Below, one piece after another: positions 33,301 to 45,961 of a DNA stretch of 64,000 nucleotides. Origin of the DNA: Neopestalotiopsis rosae. Lineage: Eukaryota > Ascomycota > Sordariomycetes > Amphisphaeriales > Sporocadaceae. The stretch spans positions 3,207,705 through 3,271,704 of the forward strand of contig JALGAS010000009.1 in the NCBI GenBank assembly GCA_023078685.1. The letters run 5' to 3'. Position 1 is the first letter of the stretch. The number at the start of each line of letters is the position of its first letter. Both the position numbers and the translations under genes were made by a program. The notes under the pieces are model-generated. The model saw only the letters and a list, made by a program, of their open reading frames with translations, did no database searches and was not told where the DNA came from.

Positions 33301-36260
33301 TTTTTAGGAGCGATTAGGGAAAGTAATAAAGAACGAAAAAATAATAATATTTTTTTTAAGCTATAATTATATTTAAATATATTTAATTTAAAAAAAGTAA
33401 AAAAATTACTTTTATTACGCGAAACGGATTATATAATTAATTTTTTCCCCGGTAAATCGCTACCGTTTAGCTTTATTTACTTTTTAGCTTAAAACGAGCT
33501 TTAAATTTTAAAAAAATATTTTATTAAAGCTTTAAAATTAAATAAAATACGCGAATTTATTAGCTTAGCCGGAGCTTTTATTTTATTTATTTTAAAAAAA
33601 AATAATTTTTTACGATTTTATATCGATTATAAAAGGCTTAATTAAATTATTATTAAAAACCGGTATTTATTATTATTAATTTCCGAAATTTTAAACCGGG
33701 TATAAAAAGCGCGATATTTCTTTAAATTAAACGTTAAAAACGCGTATTATTATATAAGGATTAAAAAAAGCGATAAATAAAAAATAGCGTTTTATATATA
33801 ATACGGTTATTTTAAATATATAATTATGCTTTTTAAATTAATTAATATATCCGTTATTTTTTAAAATTATATTTATCGGTCGTTTAAAAAATTATTTAAT
33901 ATTATTTATATCGCGTATTTAAATAATATTTTAATTTTTTCTAAAACGCGGGAATAATATATATAAGATTTTATTTTTATATTAAAGCGGCTTAAATAAG
34001 CTAAATTATACGCTAAATTTTTAAAATATACGTTTTATTAAGATTACGTCGAATTTTTTAGGTTTATAATATCCGTAAAAGGAATTTTAATAAATTTAAA
34101 ATGTATCGAAATTATTTCGTTATAGCCTCGCTTATAAAGCTTTTACGATATATAAATATTTTTTAAATTTTATAATTTTTATAAACGGTTTATAAAAAGA
34201 TATTTATATATTATAAAACCCTTAAATAATTTATTAAAAAGGATAAAAAATAGCCGGAAACTTAATAATATAATATTTAATAAAAAAAAGATTTTTGCTT
34301 TTAAAAATTTTAAAGATTTATTTAAAACGGCGATATTTTTCCGCTATTTCGATTTATCGCTATTAATTCGTTTAAAAACCGATATATTGGATTTTGCGCT
34401 ATCCGCGATATTATCCTAGCTTAATAATTAAAGGCGTTAGCACCCCATAGCGTTTTAATTACGAAAATTTAGGGCCGAGGCAAAAATAAATTACGATACG
34501 CCGAATAAAAAAATAATAGCGATTATCGAGGCGTTTAAATATTAGCGCTATTATTTCTAAAAAGCGGCGTATTAAATAAATATATTAACGGATTACGCTA
34601 ATTTATAAGGCTTTATAGCCTTAATTAAATTAAACGAAAAATAAGCACGGTAATATATATTTTTATCTTTTTTTAATTTCGTAATTTAGTATCGCAATAA
34701 TAAAAGTAATTTTATTAATATATTATCGAAACGGCCGAATTATATTAGCGATAAGCTTAAAAAAATAAAGCTTTTATACGATTTGCGAGCTAAAATAGCC
34801 GTAATATAAGGTATTATTTTTAATTTATATAATAAATCTAATATTTTTAAAAAAGATTTCGGTAAATTTATAAATATATAAAATGCTATTATTTATTTTA
34901 TCGTTATTAAAATATTAAAAGGAAAATAAGCTTATAAGCCCGAATTTTTTAATAATTTTATAAATTTAATTAAAAAATTATAAAAAAAAAACCTAAAATA
35001 TTAGCGACGCCGCGCCGCTATTTTAGCTAAAAACCGTAAATAGCGCGATAACGCTTAAATTTTAAACGCTAAAAGAATTATTTATTTTAAAAGCGTAATT
35101 TTAATCCTTAAAGACCGAAATTTAAAAAACGCAATTTTTTAAATATATTACGACGACCCGCTAGCCGGCTATTTTAAAATAACCCGGATTTAAAAGCTAA
35201 TATGCTGGAAATATTATTAAAAATATTTATATAATAATATAAAAAAATAAATTTAAATTTATTAATTTTATTAAAGTGCGAAAGCGAAACGGCACCGATT
35301 TTATAATATATTACGGTTGCTTTTTTAATTTTAAAAATTTTAATAAAAAATTAATATAAATTTTATTACGGGTTTTTTAAAAATCGTTTTTAATAAAAAA
35401 ATATTAAATATAATATTAATAATTATCGATAAATATATAAAAATAAATTAATTTTTTCCCGTTAATATTACGATTATATTAGCGTAACTCGCTAAATTTA
35501 TTTATAAAAAAATCGAATTATAATATAAAGCGCTAAAAAATATCGTTTCGGATAAAAATAATATTTTTATAAATAATTTTTAATTAGCTTTATATTATTA
35601 TTTTAAAATTTGCAAACGATTATTTATAATATATTACCCGTAAACCGATAATTAAATAAAACGGACGAATTAAATATTCGAAATATATTTGCGGTATTTT
35701 GCGAATAATAATTAAATATATTAACCCTAATTTTTAGGAAAAGCAGAATTCGCCGTAAATAATAGCCGTAATAGCTTTATTAATATTATATTATTTTTTG
35801 CCTTATATAAATATTATTTAAAAATTAGGTTAAACGTCGGGGACGACGTCCCGAAAAAAAAAATGCCCGTAGCGAAAAATAAAATGCATAAATTTAAAGC
35901 TATTCGCGAAATAATAAAAAAAACCTACCGAAAAATAATCGAATTATAAAAAAAATATTATAATTAACGCCGGACCCTAATAATTTTTAAAATAGGTTCG
36001 TTAATAAGCTTATTAATAAAAAACCTTAAATTAAAAAAAAGCGATAAATTAGCCTTAAAATTTATAGGATTTTTTAAAATAACCGAAATAATAAAATCGT
36101 TAATATATCGCTTAATATTATTAAATAAATATCGATTATTATATAATATATTTTTTATAGCTTTATTAAAATTTTAAAAAATATGCGGAGAATTAGGGCT
36201 AAAAGGCTTTTTTTAAATATTAAACCTAAAAAATTTAAAAAGCGAATAAAAAATCGAAAA
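33300..36260 (+). pseudogene. Gypsy-2 pol (RT, RNase H, integrase), RIP-destroyed
   Basis: Conceptual reading through stops gives a gypsy RT (FYIDYKRLN near 33,620; KLNVKNAYYYIRIK near 33,735; AYLNNILIFS near 33,920, from YLDD). RNase H follows near 34,370. Integrase is recognised near 35,520-35,700 from a ...VSDKNNIFINNF... segment followed by YYPQTDNQIKRTNQ. A GPF/Y-like linker is near 36,060. No chromodomain was recognised. No frame survives. Confidence 0.75.
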
Positions 36261-37285
36261 AATATTAAAAAAATAAAAATATAAAAATATTATAAAATAT
36301 TTAATTAAATAAGCTAGCTAATTATTAAAATATAATTAATAAAAATTAAAGGGTTATTTAATAAATATATAGCTTAAAATTTAATAATTTAAAAAAAAAT
36401 AAACGCTAATAAATATTTTGCGCGGTAAAAAAAAATTAAAAAAAACGAAATAATTAAAATAAAAGGATTTATATTTAGGCTATTAAAAAAAAAATAGCGA
36501 AGCTAAAATTATATATAATTAAAACGATAAATATACGATAGCGTAACGGTAATACGATATTAGCTAAAATTATAAATAAATTAAAATTAAAATATGCTAA
36601 TTTTATATTATCGTAACGCGGAAAAATAGCGGCCGAAATGCGCACGAATAAAAACCAAAACGCTATTTTTTATAAATAATAACCGGTATTTACGCCGGGA
36701 AAAAATACCTAATCCTAATCGGCGATAATATCGCCGAAATGCGTAATAATTTTATTAAAAATTATAGCTTTAAAAGCGCGTAAAGCGAAGCGCTAACCCG
36801 CGAAACCCTAATTAAAAGGAAAATAACGAAAAAAAATAACGATTTTTTAAGCCGTATATTTTTTAAGGCTTTAAATAAAAAAAATTTTAGCGACGATACG
36901 TAAAAAATATATAAACGAAAAATAAATATATTATTTTATAAAAAATTGCGCTTTATCGATTAATTAACGAATCGATACGCTTTTAAATAATATATATATA
37001 GCGCGAATTATTATTTTGCGAATAAATAAATATATATTATTAAATTAATACGGAACCGCGTACCTTTTTAAATTTTTTAAAACCGGCTAAATAAAATTAG
37101 CGATTATTTGCTTAATTAAAAGCGTAAAAAAAAATATAAAAACGCTAAAAATACTCCGCTAAAACGACGCGAAGCTTTTAAATATAATAAAATTCCGGTT
37201 CGCCGTCGGGTTTTATACGCGGATTATTTTTATTATTATAAAACCGTTCGAAATACGGTTTTAAAAATATACGTAAAGCGCATAA
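36261..37285. other. Gypsy-2 region between integrase and 3' LTR (left part), unexplained
   Basis: AT-rich sequence that continues at 44,973 after the young Gypsy-1. Together about 1.6 kb with islands of residual GC (for example near 36,720). It is too degraded to assign, and is unusually long for a gypsy 3' region. Confidence 0.4.
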
Positions 37286-37797
37286 TGTAACGACTATACT
37301 ACGGGTTTCTAGAATAAACCTGAGTATAAGAGGTGTTGGGGGTTTATGCTAACAGGGAACGCTAGCCAAGATACTGAACTGAGCAATGAGTAACTGAAGA
37401 TGGTGGTCCTGAAATGATTCACAAGTGTAGTCGTCAAAGCGTATTGAATGCTTCACCTATGGGTAAGATAGATGCTTAGATTGATCACTGAGGTAATGAC
37501 TGTCTATGTAACCGTAGGAAATCCCTCCCTAATATATCCATTCATTCCCTCACTGATGTTTGCTTGGATCATACCAACAAGTATGATCCCCTTTGTTCTT
37601 GGATCTTATGGATCACAATGATCCTTGTGATCCATGCCAATGGATCATTGCCAAGGCCATGATCCTGTCAACACTTGTTGACAGCTGGCGGGGGTGGCTG
37701 GGTCTTTTGGCCAGGGCCGTGGTCACTGCCCCGCAGCATACCTTCTTAAGCGCCAACACAGTTGTTTGTCCTTCTGCAAGGGTGCATGTTCGTAACA
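37286..37797 (-). repeat. Gypsy-1 copy 1, 3' LTR
   Basis: In plus-strand reading it begins TGTAACG and ends CGTAACA, the short inverted ends of the element. 512 bp. Confidence 0.95.
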
Positions 37798-37924
37798 TCA
37801 GCTCCCTTCTCCATGTCTTTTGTCCTCGAAAGACTTAGGCCGCATAAGTAGGTCGCGTCCCCATCTGTGCCGTGTCCCTTAAGTTCCCTTCCATATCCTT
37901 CCCTTCTTGCTTTCCTTGTGATGG

Positions 37925-38545
37925 GTGCTCATCATGTCAGATCCTTCAGTCCCTGCTCGTAAAACACTCGAGCGCTTAAACCTTTTGGAATTTGTGAAAA
38001 AGAACGGTCGTGCTGCCGATATGCCTTGCACGCCTTGCTGGAAAAATAAGACGACTTGCGTCATGTCGGAGGAAAGGTCGAATCGATGTCTGGAGTGCAT
38101 CCGTCATCCGACTCGGAAGTGCGATGGTGTTCTGGTAGCGTCTTCTCTCCGAAAGGTGTTGGATCAGCAACAGAAGTTGGAGAAGGAGGAAGAGGAAGCT
38201 AGTGATGATCTGCTGGCTCTTCACGAGAAGATGGCAGAACTTCAGTCTTCTTTAGCCGCTGCTGCTGGTCGGTTATCTCGTATCCGAAAGATCCGTGCTC
38301 GTGCGAAGGCGAAGGGGTCCGAGTTGTTCCAGCGAGGAATGGAGGAGCTGGACAAGGAGGATGGTCTGTTGCCTGCCTTGGATAGCCACGAGCACTTCGT
38401 GGTGGAGGACCTTCAGTCTATGGGGGTTTCTAACGAGGTGGATTGGTCTTCACTTGGTTTCGGAAGTGATTTTGTAGATCTTGGTCCTCTTGTTGAGACC
38501 GGAGATACTGGTCAAGAGCGGCGCAGCCCTCAACATGCTTCCTAG
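37925..38545 (+). CDS. Opposite-strand Zn2Cys6 coiled-coil protein of Gypsy-1 (copy 1)
   Basis: Same 206-aa product as at 56326-56946 in copy 2. It runs against the element's own gag-pol direction, between the 3' LTR and the end of pol, and overlaps the pol 3' end by 116 bp tail to tail. This frame stays intact here although gag and pol of the same copy are frameshifted. The annotation of the protein is given under copy 2. Confidence 0.7.
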   Translation: MLIMSDPSVPARKTLERLNLLEFVKKNGRAADMPCTPCWKNKTTCVMSEERSNRCLECIRHPTRKCDGVLVASSLRKVLDQQQKLEKEEEEASDDLLALHEKMAELQSSLAAAAGRLSRIRKIRARAKAKGSELFQRGMEELDKEDGLLPALDSHEHFVVEDLQSMGVSNEVDWSSLGFGSDFVDLGPLVETGDTGQERRSPQHAS

Positions 38546-41500
38546 GTTCCCAAGTGTTTTCCTCAGGTGGGTAGTCTTTCCATTTAACGTGGAATTGGTA
38601 TCCCCGTCCGACTTTCTTATGGTCGATGATTTCCTCAACGACGTATTCTTGCTGATCGGGTTCTGTTTCTAGCGTTTCGTCGACTTTAGCGTTCTTTGGT
38701 GCTGGCTCTAGCAATGAGATATGGAAGGTTCGGTGGTTTCTCATAGTTTTTGGTAACTTGAGACGGTAATTGACATCCGAGATCTTCTTCTCGATTATGA
38801 ATGCTCCGAGTTTCTTGAAGTCGAGTTTGTCGCTTGGTCGCTTGGTTTTGATGTTCTTGCGTAGAAGGTAGACTTTGTCTCCCTCCGCAAAGATTGGTCC
38901 CTCAATCTTCTTCCTATCATGTCTTTCTTTGGTCTTGCTTTGGGCCATGATAAGGTCTTTCTGGAGTTGTGCTTGCAGGTGTTTGAGCTGGTCTACACGC
39001 TGAATGGCGTGTGGTGCAAGTCCTTTTCCTCTGATTGGTTCTTTGGTGATGTCGGGTTCGAAGCCGTAATTGGCGTAGAACGGTGACATTCCGGTGGGTT
39101 CTCGTACTGCACTGTTGTATGCAAACTCCGCAAGTGGCAATAGTGTGACCCAATTGTCTTGCTGATGATTGACATAGCATCTGAGGTATTCTTCGAGTAC
39201 TTGGTTGGCTCGTTCTGTTTGTCCATCGGTTTGTGGGTGAAAGGCGGTGGATAACTTGTGATTGCATCCTAACTGACTGATGAGTGATTTCCAGAAATTC
39301 GATGTGAATAGCTTGTCTCGATCGGAGATGATTTCGTCTGGTAATCCGTGTCTGCTGGCGATCGTCCGTAGGAAGGTGTATGCCAATTCTTCTGCGTTAC
39401 TTGCTTCCTTGTATGGGAGGAAGTATGCGTACTTCGTGAGTCGTTCGGTGAATACTAGGATGCTATCGTAGAATACTCCAGTTAAGGGTTCCCTTGATAG
39501 TGGTAGCTTCACGATGAAGTCTAGAGCGATAGATTTCCATGCTCTGTCTGGTGGCGGTATGGGTTGCAACTGTCCATATTGCTTGTGTCGTGCTGATTTT
39601 GCCTTATTGCATAAATCGCATTCCTTGATGATGTTGCTGACGTGTTTCCGCAGCTGTGGGTAATCGAAGTGTTGTTGGATTCGCTTGGTTGTCTTGAACA
39701 CTCCTTGGTGTCCACTAGTCGGTGACTCGTGGTAATCTTTGATTAGCTCTTGGAGTAGTGGTTCCTTGATTTTGATCTTCCCGTTATAGTGCTGTTGGCT
39801 GGGATCGTGTCTCCCTACTAGGTTGTCATCTGGATCTGGGCACTTAGTCATGCGTTCCGTCCAGCTGTTATGGTTGGTTATGCTCATGGTTGCATAGAGA
39901 TTCATGGTCGGGACCAGTTTCCCGTTTTCTTCCATGGTAAAAAGGGTGTGTGCCTCCTTAGGGCGTATCCTGATAATGATCTGGTCGTCGGCTGAGCGCA
40001 TCGGCTCTTCCGTTTTCAGTTCCTCTTCGATAGCTGATTTCGAAGTTGAAGTCTGCCAAGAACTCTGCCCATCTGATTTGTCGCTTGTTGAGTTCTTTGC
40101 TGGTTGTGAACGAGGCGAGGTTCTTGTGATCGGTGTAGACTTGGACCTTGTAGTTGGTTCCACTAAGATAGTGTCTCCATTCCTTGAAGGCTTCGATAAT
40201 TGCCATTAGTTCCTTGTCATGGATCTGGTAGTTGAGTTGTTCCTTGGTGAACTTCTTGCTGTAGAAGGCGACAGGGTGTGGTTTCCCATTGTCGTCCTTT
40301 TGTGTGAGCTGTCCACCCATGGCGTAGTCCGAGGCATCTGTCTCGACTTCGAACTCCCGTTCTGGGTCTGCCATGCGCATTACTGGTTCATCCGTAATGG
40401 CTTCCTTGATTTGTTCGAACGTTTCTTGTTCCTTGGTTGTCCAAATGAAGGGTACATCCTTTTTTCGTCAGGTGCGTGAGAGAGGTGCGGCTATGCCTCC
40501 GAGGTTCCTGATGAACATTCGGTAGAAGTTTACGAGTCCTAAGAAGGATCTGACTTCTGTTACCGTTTTCGGGGTAGGCCAGTCTCTTACTGCTGCAATC
40601 TTGGATGGTTCCATTTTGACTTCTCCGGGGGATACGACGTATCCTACGAAGGTGACTTCTTTCTTATGGAATTCGCTTTTCTCGGGGTTGACTAGCAGGT
40701 TCGCGTCCTGCAGTTTCTGTAACACTATTTTGACATGTTGCTTGTGTTCTTCGAGGTCTTTGGAGTAGATGAGTATATCATCGAGATATACTACTACGAA
40801 CTTGTCGAGGTATTCCCGAAGGACATCGTTGATCATGTTTTGAAAACTTGCTGGTGCGTTGGTTAGGCCGAAAGGCATAACCTTGTATTCGAAATGTCCG
40901 TATTTGCAACGGAATGCGGTCTTCCATTCTTCTCCTTCCTTAATTCTGATCAATCCGTACGCATTGGGCAAGTCTAGGGCCGTAAACCACTTGGCTCCGT
41001 GCAACTTGTCGCGTAGGTCCTTGATCAAAGGAAGGGGGTATCGGTTCTTGATCGTGATATCGTTAAGCTTGCGATAGTCGATGCAAGGTCTCCATTTGGG
41101 TTTCCCGTCTTTGCTTTTCTTGGGTACGAAAAGTATAGGGTATCCTGCTGGTGAGGTGGATTCTGTAATCCATCCTTTCTGGGTCATGTCGTTGAGGTAT
41201 TCTTTCAACGCTTCCTCATGCTGAGGTTTTACTGGGTATGTCGGCATGAAATGGGGTTCCTTTCCTTCCTGGAGGGGTATTTCATGGTCGTATCTTGTGT
41301 GCTTTGGGTAATCCTGTTTTCAGCACTCCGCTGAACAGGTCGCTGAACTCTTGGTACTCTTCGGGTACTACAGTGTCGAGTTTCGGCTTGACATGCTTGG
41401 TCATAAGGTAAAATCCAAGTGTCTCAGGGTCGCTTGAGGGTTTGTTCTTCAAACTCTCCTCAGGGGCTGACTCTATTCCTGGTAAATCCCACTGGAATTG

Positions 41501-41809
41501 GCCTGTTTTCCAGTTCACTCGGGGACAGCTCTCCTTCAACCAGGTTATCCCTAGGACTACATCGTAGTCCGTGATTTCTGTGATGTCGCACGTGAGTTCC
41601 TCCTTATGGTCTTGGATGTAGACTTGAATATGCGCAGTCTCCATGTCAACAATTCCATCTCCATAAGATATAGGTTGTCCATCAACAGTGTTGAGTGTGT
41701 AGGGCGTCTTCTTCCATTTCCATGGTACCTTAAGTTTATTGACGATTCTTGGGGAGATAAAAATTCCTTGAGCTCCCGTGTCTACCAGGGCTCGTATTTC
41801 TTGGTTCAT
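38430..41809 (-). pseudogene. Gypsy-1 copy 1 pol, frameshifted
   Basis: Contains the whole protease-RT-RNase H-integrase-chromodomain sequence of copy 2 but is broken by an extra base at about 41,307, extra GA at about 40,480 plus an extra T in a run at 40,460-40,465, and an inserted A at 39,960. The last 490 or so codons are uninterrupted. The middle two indels cancel in frame but leave a stop between them. As read it cannot make a full Pol. Because the changes are all tiny indels without substitutions, sequencing or assembly error is a real alternative. Confidence 0.85.
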
Positions 41810-41880
41810 GATCCTGATCGGGATCGTTAGGTGATCGTGTAGCTTGGTGCCGTTGGTGGCACAGATGGACCTTTCTGTGG

Positions 41881-41923
41881 TGGACCGCTTTTGCCTCTTT
41901 AAAAGTGGTCCAGGTCGTTTCCC
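41881..41923 (-). promoter_or_regulatory. Gag-Pol frameshift signal (copy 1)
   Basis: GTTTCCC at 41917-41923 is the complement of the slippery GGGAAAC, followed in element sense by the same hairpin as in copy 2. Unchanged in this copy. Confidence 0.6.
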
Positions 41924-44396
41924 GAATCCTTGTTGATTCGTCTGTTGGCGCGTCGCTTCTCGGCGCTGGTGAGTATCCGTTGATCCCTTTGTTCTCGGGT
42001 CTCATTTCTCTTCTGGCGGTAGTGTGCGTCGCCTGTGTCTTCGTCCTGCGTTCCAGGGGTTTGTCTGGGTGAGCGTAGCTCTCTTGCTAGCTCATTCAAT
42101 GCTTCTATCCGAAGTTCCCAAGAGGGTGGCTTCTCTTGTCCTTCCTCTTGATATCGTGCCTCAAGCTGGGCTAGTTTATCGTTGAATTCTTTCTGCGAAG
42201 GTTCTTCCTTCGTTGGTTGCTGGGGTAATGTGAATGTCTTCTTGATTTGTTCGTTGGTTTCTTCGGATATCATGGTGACCGTGTGTCGGAGTGGCTGTGG
42301 AGGTTCTTTCCGGGTGGTATTCATTACGTTCCGGACATCGAAAGTTTCTTCCACTGGTTCAATCTTGAGCTTTCCTGATATTCTCAGGTCTCTGATGCGT
42401 TTCCATGCTTCTGCTTTGTTTTGCATATGGCGTATGCAGTCATCCTGTGGGCATGTCCACCATGGTTTTTTCTCGTTGATCGAGCACTGCGGTGGTCTAG
42501 GGTGCAAAGCAAGTACGACATATCCTCGTGCGTCGCAGTAGCTTACTTCTGCCTTTCCTGCGTGCTCAGCTAGATGGGGGTAGCAAATGGCGTCTTTTCC
42601 CATTCGTAGTGGGAATACTCCTTGAGATGTTTTGTTTTCAAGGTGTTCGTCGCATCCCGGGTCGATGCATCCTACCCACGCGATCTGGTGGTGCTGAGGG
42701 TGCTTGATGCTGAGTCGGGGGTCGTCTCCAAATTTGGCTCCCGGGGTTCTCTGCTCCCATGGGGTGTCGGTGGTTTTCTGGAGGATTTCTGCTAGTTGTT
42801 GCCCCGTGCCGTACATCTCCACGGCAGAGAGAGTAAACTGGGCATTGGTGTCGATTCGTCGGGTTTGTCTGAATTCCCGTTCGAGTTCATCCCTAGTGGA
42901 GGTTTCTAGTTTCGTGATGAGTTCCTTCTTCCCTTGTAGTCGGTGTCCATGGGTTCGTAGGTATCCTCCTCATCGCTGCTAGTGTCGTCCACAGATGGGG
43001 TCGTTTGTTGCTGTCGAAGCTGTTGTTCTGCTTCTCTGACTTGGTGGTGGTAGCCTTCGTTCTCTGAAGCGCTGCCGATAGTGTCGCTATCGCTGTCTAC
43101 CAGTTGTCCTTCTGATCCGATGTGGACATTCCTTCCCAGGCGCGTCGCGGCGGCTAGGGTTCTTGGTTGCTTGGGGTACCATCCACTGTCTCGCTTGCTG
43201 GATTTATGCGTTCGACATTCGTCGTCGTAGCACGCCGTCCAGGAGAGAGAGTCGTGGGGTACTTCTTCTCGCTTGGTGCTGTAGATCTGCTTCTTGCCCT
43301 CTGGCACTGGTTTAAATCCCAGTTTCTTTGGTTGGTTGCACTCGCTCGCGTAGTGTCCCATTTTCCCGCAGTTGTAGCACTTGACCTTGGATTTGTCCTT
43401 TCGCTGGGTAGCGTCAAGGTCCATGGGTCCGCTGTGTTGTCCGTATGACGTCTTGTTCTTCCAGTCGCGGTTTCGGTTGTTATATCCGTTTTGTCGGGGT
43501 CTTCCCATGTTGGCGGTGGTACGGCTCTGGTATTTCGGGGTTTGTTTCTTTTCAGACCGTCGAGCGTATAGTTGGTTGTCAATGCGTACCACAAGTTCCG
43601 CGTACTGGGTGAAGTCGGTAGGTAGGTACAAGATCCTACTGATCTCATCCTTGACTTCTTCCTTGAGACCTTGATAGTATAGCATGATGCGTGTGTCGTC
43701 GGTGCAGTCCATGCGAGCGGTGATCCGCTTGAATTCTGCAGTGTATACTGACGCGGATGCTTTCTGCTTGAGGTTCTCAAGTTCTCGTTCGGCTTGTCTC
43801 TTCTCGTCAGGATCTTGGAATAGTGATTTGAGTGCTTCTTCGAATCCGGCATAGGTTCCGAAGATCTTCTGTGTCTCTGCCTTGCACTGGCTCAACATCC
43901 ATCCATGTTCGCTTGCTTCAGAGAGGTATGGTTCGAACCACGCGAGGGCGCGTCCTTTCAAGAAGGATGCTGCGTGAACGATCCTCTGAAGGTCATTCTG
44001 GAAGCTTCCCATGTGGAAGGAGTGATAGGCGCGGACTTGGGCAAGGTATCCTTTGAGCCCTCCAGGCGTTCCATCATAAGGTGCGGGAGTGTTGAACTTG
44101 AGCCCATCAGTCTTCTGGATTGGCGTGGTGATGATGTTGGCTGCTCCTCGCATAGCGGTGTTGGAATCCTGGAGTTCCTGAATGAGTTTGGCCTTGCGAT
44201 CCTCCTCTCGCTGGAGTCGCTTGATTTCCCGAAGAATGCTTTCGTACTGTTCCTTGGAGACTTCGAAGTCGTCGTCTCCATCGGAGTCAATACTCATAGC
44301 TTGAGTGGGGGATTCTTGGGGTGTCTGTTCCTGAGTGGCCTTTGTTGTCTCCTTTCCTTTCTTGCTACTGCCGCTGTCCTTGCTGACGGTAGACAT
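41899..44396 (-). pseudogene. Gypsy-1 copy 1 gag, one frameshift
   Basis: The first about 490 codons match copy 2 Gag except for one extra His in a CAC repeat (43041-43052). A missing base at about 42,923 then ends the frame at 42906. The remaining C-terminal part is open in another frame to 41899. The CCHC knuckle lies before the break; two of the three C-x4-C-x2-H modules lie after it. Confidence 0.85.
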
Positions 44397-44455
44397 TCTG
44401 CCGATATTGCTCAGTTAGTTTCTGGGGGAACGTACCTGAACAAGAGTGATCAAAA

Positions 44456-44967
44456 TGTAACGACTATACTACGGGTTTCTAGAATAAACCTGAGTATAAG
44501 AGGTGTTGGGGGTTTATGCTAACAGGGAACGCTAGCCAAGATACTGAACTGAGCAATGAGTAACTGAAGATGGTGGTCCTGAAATGATTCACAAGTGTAG
44601 TCGTCAAAGCGTATTGAATGCTTCACCTATGGGTAAGATAGATGCTTAGATTGATCACTGAGGTAATGACTGTCTATGTAACCGTAGGAAATCCCTCCCT
44701 AATATATCCATTCATTCCCTCACTGATGTTTGCTTGGATCATACCAACAAGTATGATCCCCTTTGTTCTTGGATCTTATGGATCACAATGATCCTTGTGA
44801 TCCATGCCAATGGATCATTGCCAAGGCCATGATCCTGTCAACACTTGTTGACAGCTGGCGGGGGTGGCTGGGTCTTTTGGCCAGGGCCGTGGTCACTGCC
44901 CCGCAGCATACCTTCTTAAGCGCCAACACAGTTGTTTGTCCTTCTGCAAGGGTGCATGTTCGTAACA
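44456..44967 (-). repeat. Gypsy-1 copy 1, 5' LTR
   Basis: 512 bp, same sequence by eye as 37286-37797, followed by TSD CATAA. Confidence 0.95.
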
Positions 44968-44972
44968 CATAA

Positions 44973-45538
44973 ATCGCGCTAATTATTTATAAAGCTAGCG
45001 GCGTATTAGCGTATTATTAGCGAAAATTTTACGAATAATTAATAAAATTTATTATTTTATATAAGCGTTTACGGGCGATATAAAGCTAATAACGGAATTT
45101 AATAATAATATTAAAAAACGTTTATTAATTTAATAATTCGGTAATATTTCGCTTAAAATTAATAATTTTATAATTAAAGCGTTATATATAAAAATTTTGC
45201 AAAAAATGCGGAGGAGCGTTAATATAAGCCTTAAAGGGGGGTCGACGAATAAGTATTATATCGTTAATAAATCGCGTATATAATAATAACGATTTAATTA
45301 CGCAAAATCGATTTTTGCAAAATAATCGAATTAAGAAATTTAATCGCGGTAATAATAATAAAAAATTCGCGATAAATAAGCGTTTATTAAAAAATAGGCA
45401 AACGAATCGTCGTTTTTTTTTAAATTTAAAAAATAATAATAACCGGCGGAATAATAAAGCTAGCCGATTTACGACGTGCGCGGCCGGGCCTAATATTTTA
45501 TAATAACCGGGACGGCTATTTATTAAAAGGGAAATAAT
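44973..45538. other. Gypsy-2 3' region (right part)
   Basis: Continuation of Gypsy-2 after the young insertion. It ends with a purine run (AAAAGGGAAATAA) that is a plausible polypurine tract before the 3' LTR. The short frame at 45315-45503 is Asn/Lys-rich because of the AT bias and is not called. Confidence 0.45.
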
Positions 45539-45728
45539 TATAAAATAATAAGGCTTATAATAATACCGTAATAATAATAGCTATACGGCTATATAGCGCC
45601 CGCATTATAATAATAATATATTAGCGCTATAGCGTAGCGCTAAATTTTTATATCCGCAAAAATCAGTTTTTAAATAAATATACGATATATTAATTATTAC
45701 CTAACGTGCTATTAGCGAACCTATTATA
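45539..45728 (+). repeat. Gypsy-2 3' LTR
   Basis: 190 bp, paired with 25633-25822. Followed by TSD ATTAT and resumption of old Gypsy-1 copy B sequence. Confidence 0.8.
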
Positions 45729-45756
45729 ATTATAAAATACGGGAATATTAAATTTA
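45729..45756 (-). mobile_element. Short continuation of old Gypsy-1 copy B
   Basis: ATTAT then AAAATACGGGAATATTAAATTTA aligns with the Gypsy-1 gag sequence that directly follows the point where copy B breaks off at 25,632, with RIP-type changes only. It stops after about 28 bp at the Copia-2 boundary. Confidence 0.7.
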
Positions 45757-45961
45757 TAATAGGACTTACGGTTTTATAAGAGCAATTTATTTAACGTAGC
45801 TTAAATAAGCCTATTTAGGGCTGGAATAATATATAGCAATATATATCTGCTTATTTTATTTATAGAAATTAGATTTTTATTATTTATTTTTCGAATTTTA
45901 TACTTTCGTTTTTATTTAGTGATTTTATATTTATATATTAAATATTTTTTTAATTATTATA
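45755..45961 (+). repeat. Candidate Copia-2 5' LTR
   Basis: About 207 bp between the Gypsy-1 break and the primer-binding site. Retains more G and C (AGGACTTACGG, GGGCTGG) than neighbouring sequence. The exact left end is uncertain by a few bases. Confidence 0.5.

Larger units (their letters stand above)
37286..44967 (-). mobile_element. Young Gypsy-1 chromovirus, copy 1 (complete, frameshifted)
   Basis: 7,682 bp, LTRs of 512 bp that look identical, TSD CATAA at 37281-37285 and 44968-44972. No RIP signature despite lying in RIP-degraded Gypsy-2. Compared with copy 2 it is 7 bp longer; six small indels (+3, -1, +1, +2, +1, +1) account for all of it. I saw no substitutions where I compared. 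Confidence 0.95.
25633..45728 (+). mobile_element. Gypsy-2 LTR retrotransposon, RIP-degraded and split twice
   Basis: Two 190-bp LTRs lie 20 kb apart and differ by transitions. They are flanked by ATTAT at 25628-25632 and 45729-45733, and the old Gypsy-1 sequence continues across the pair. Removing Copia-1 (26557-32288 plus TSD) and the young Gypsy-1 (37286-44967 plus TSD) leaves about 6.7 kb with gag, RT, RNase H and integrase remnants in plus-strand order. A degraded CCHC knuckle is recognisable at about 32,684-32,725. The roughly 1.6 kb between integrase and the 3' LTR is not explained. Confidence 0.85.

Noticed and set aside
16705..37285. Mitochondrial or centromeric AT-rich DNA
   Set aside because: The AT-rich sequence aligns with nuclear LTR retrotransposons present intact in the same window, differing by transitions.
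37593..37838. 81-codon frame within the Gypsy-1 LTR, with opposite-strand partner
   Set aside because: Encoded by the palindromic LTR region with no family signal; both strands are open by chance.
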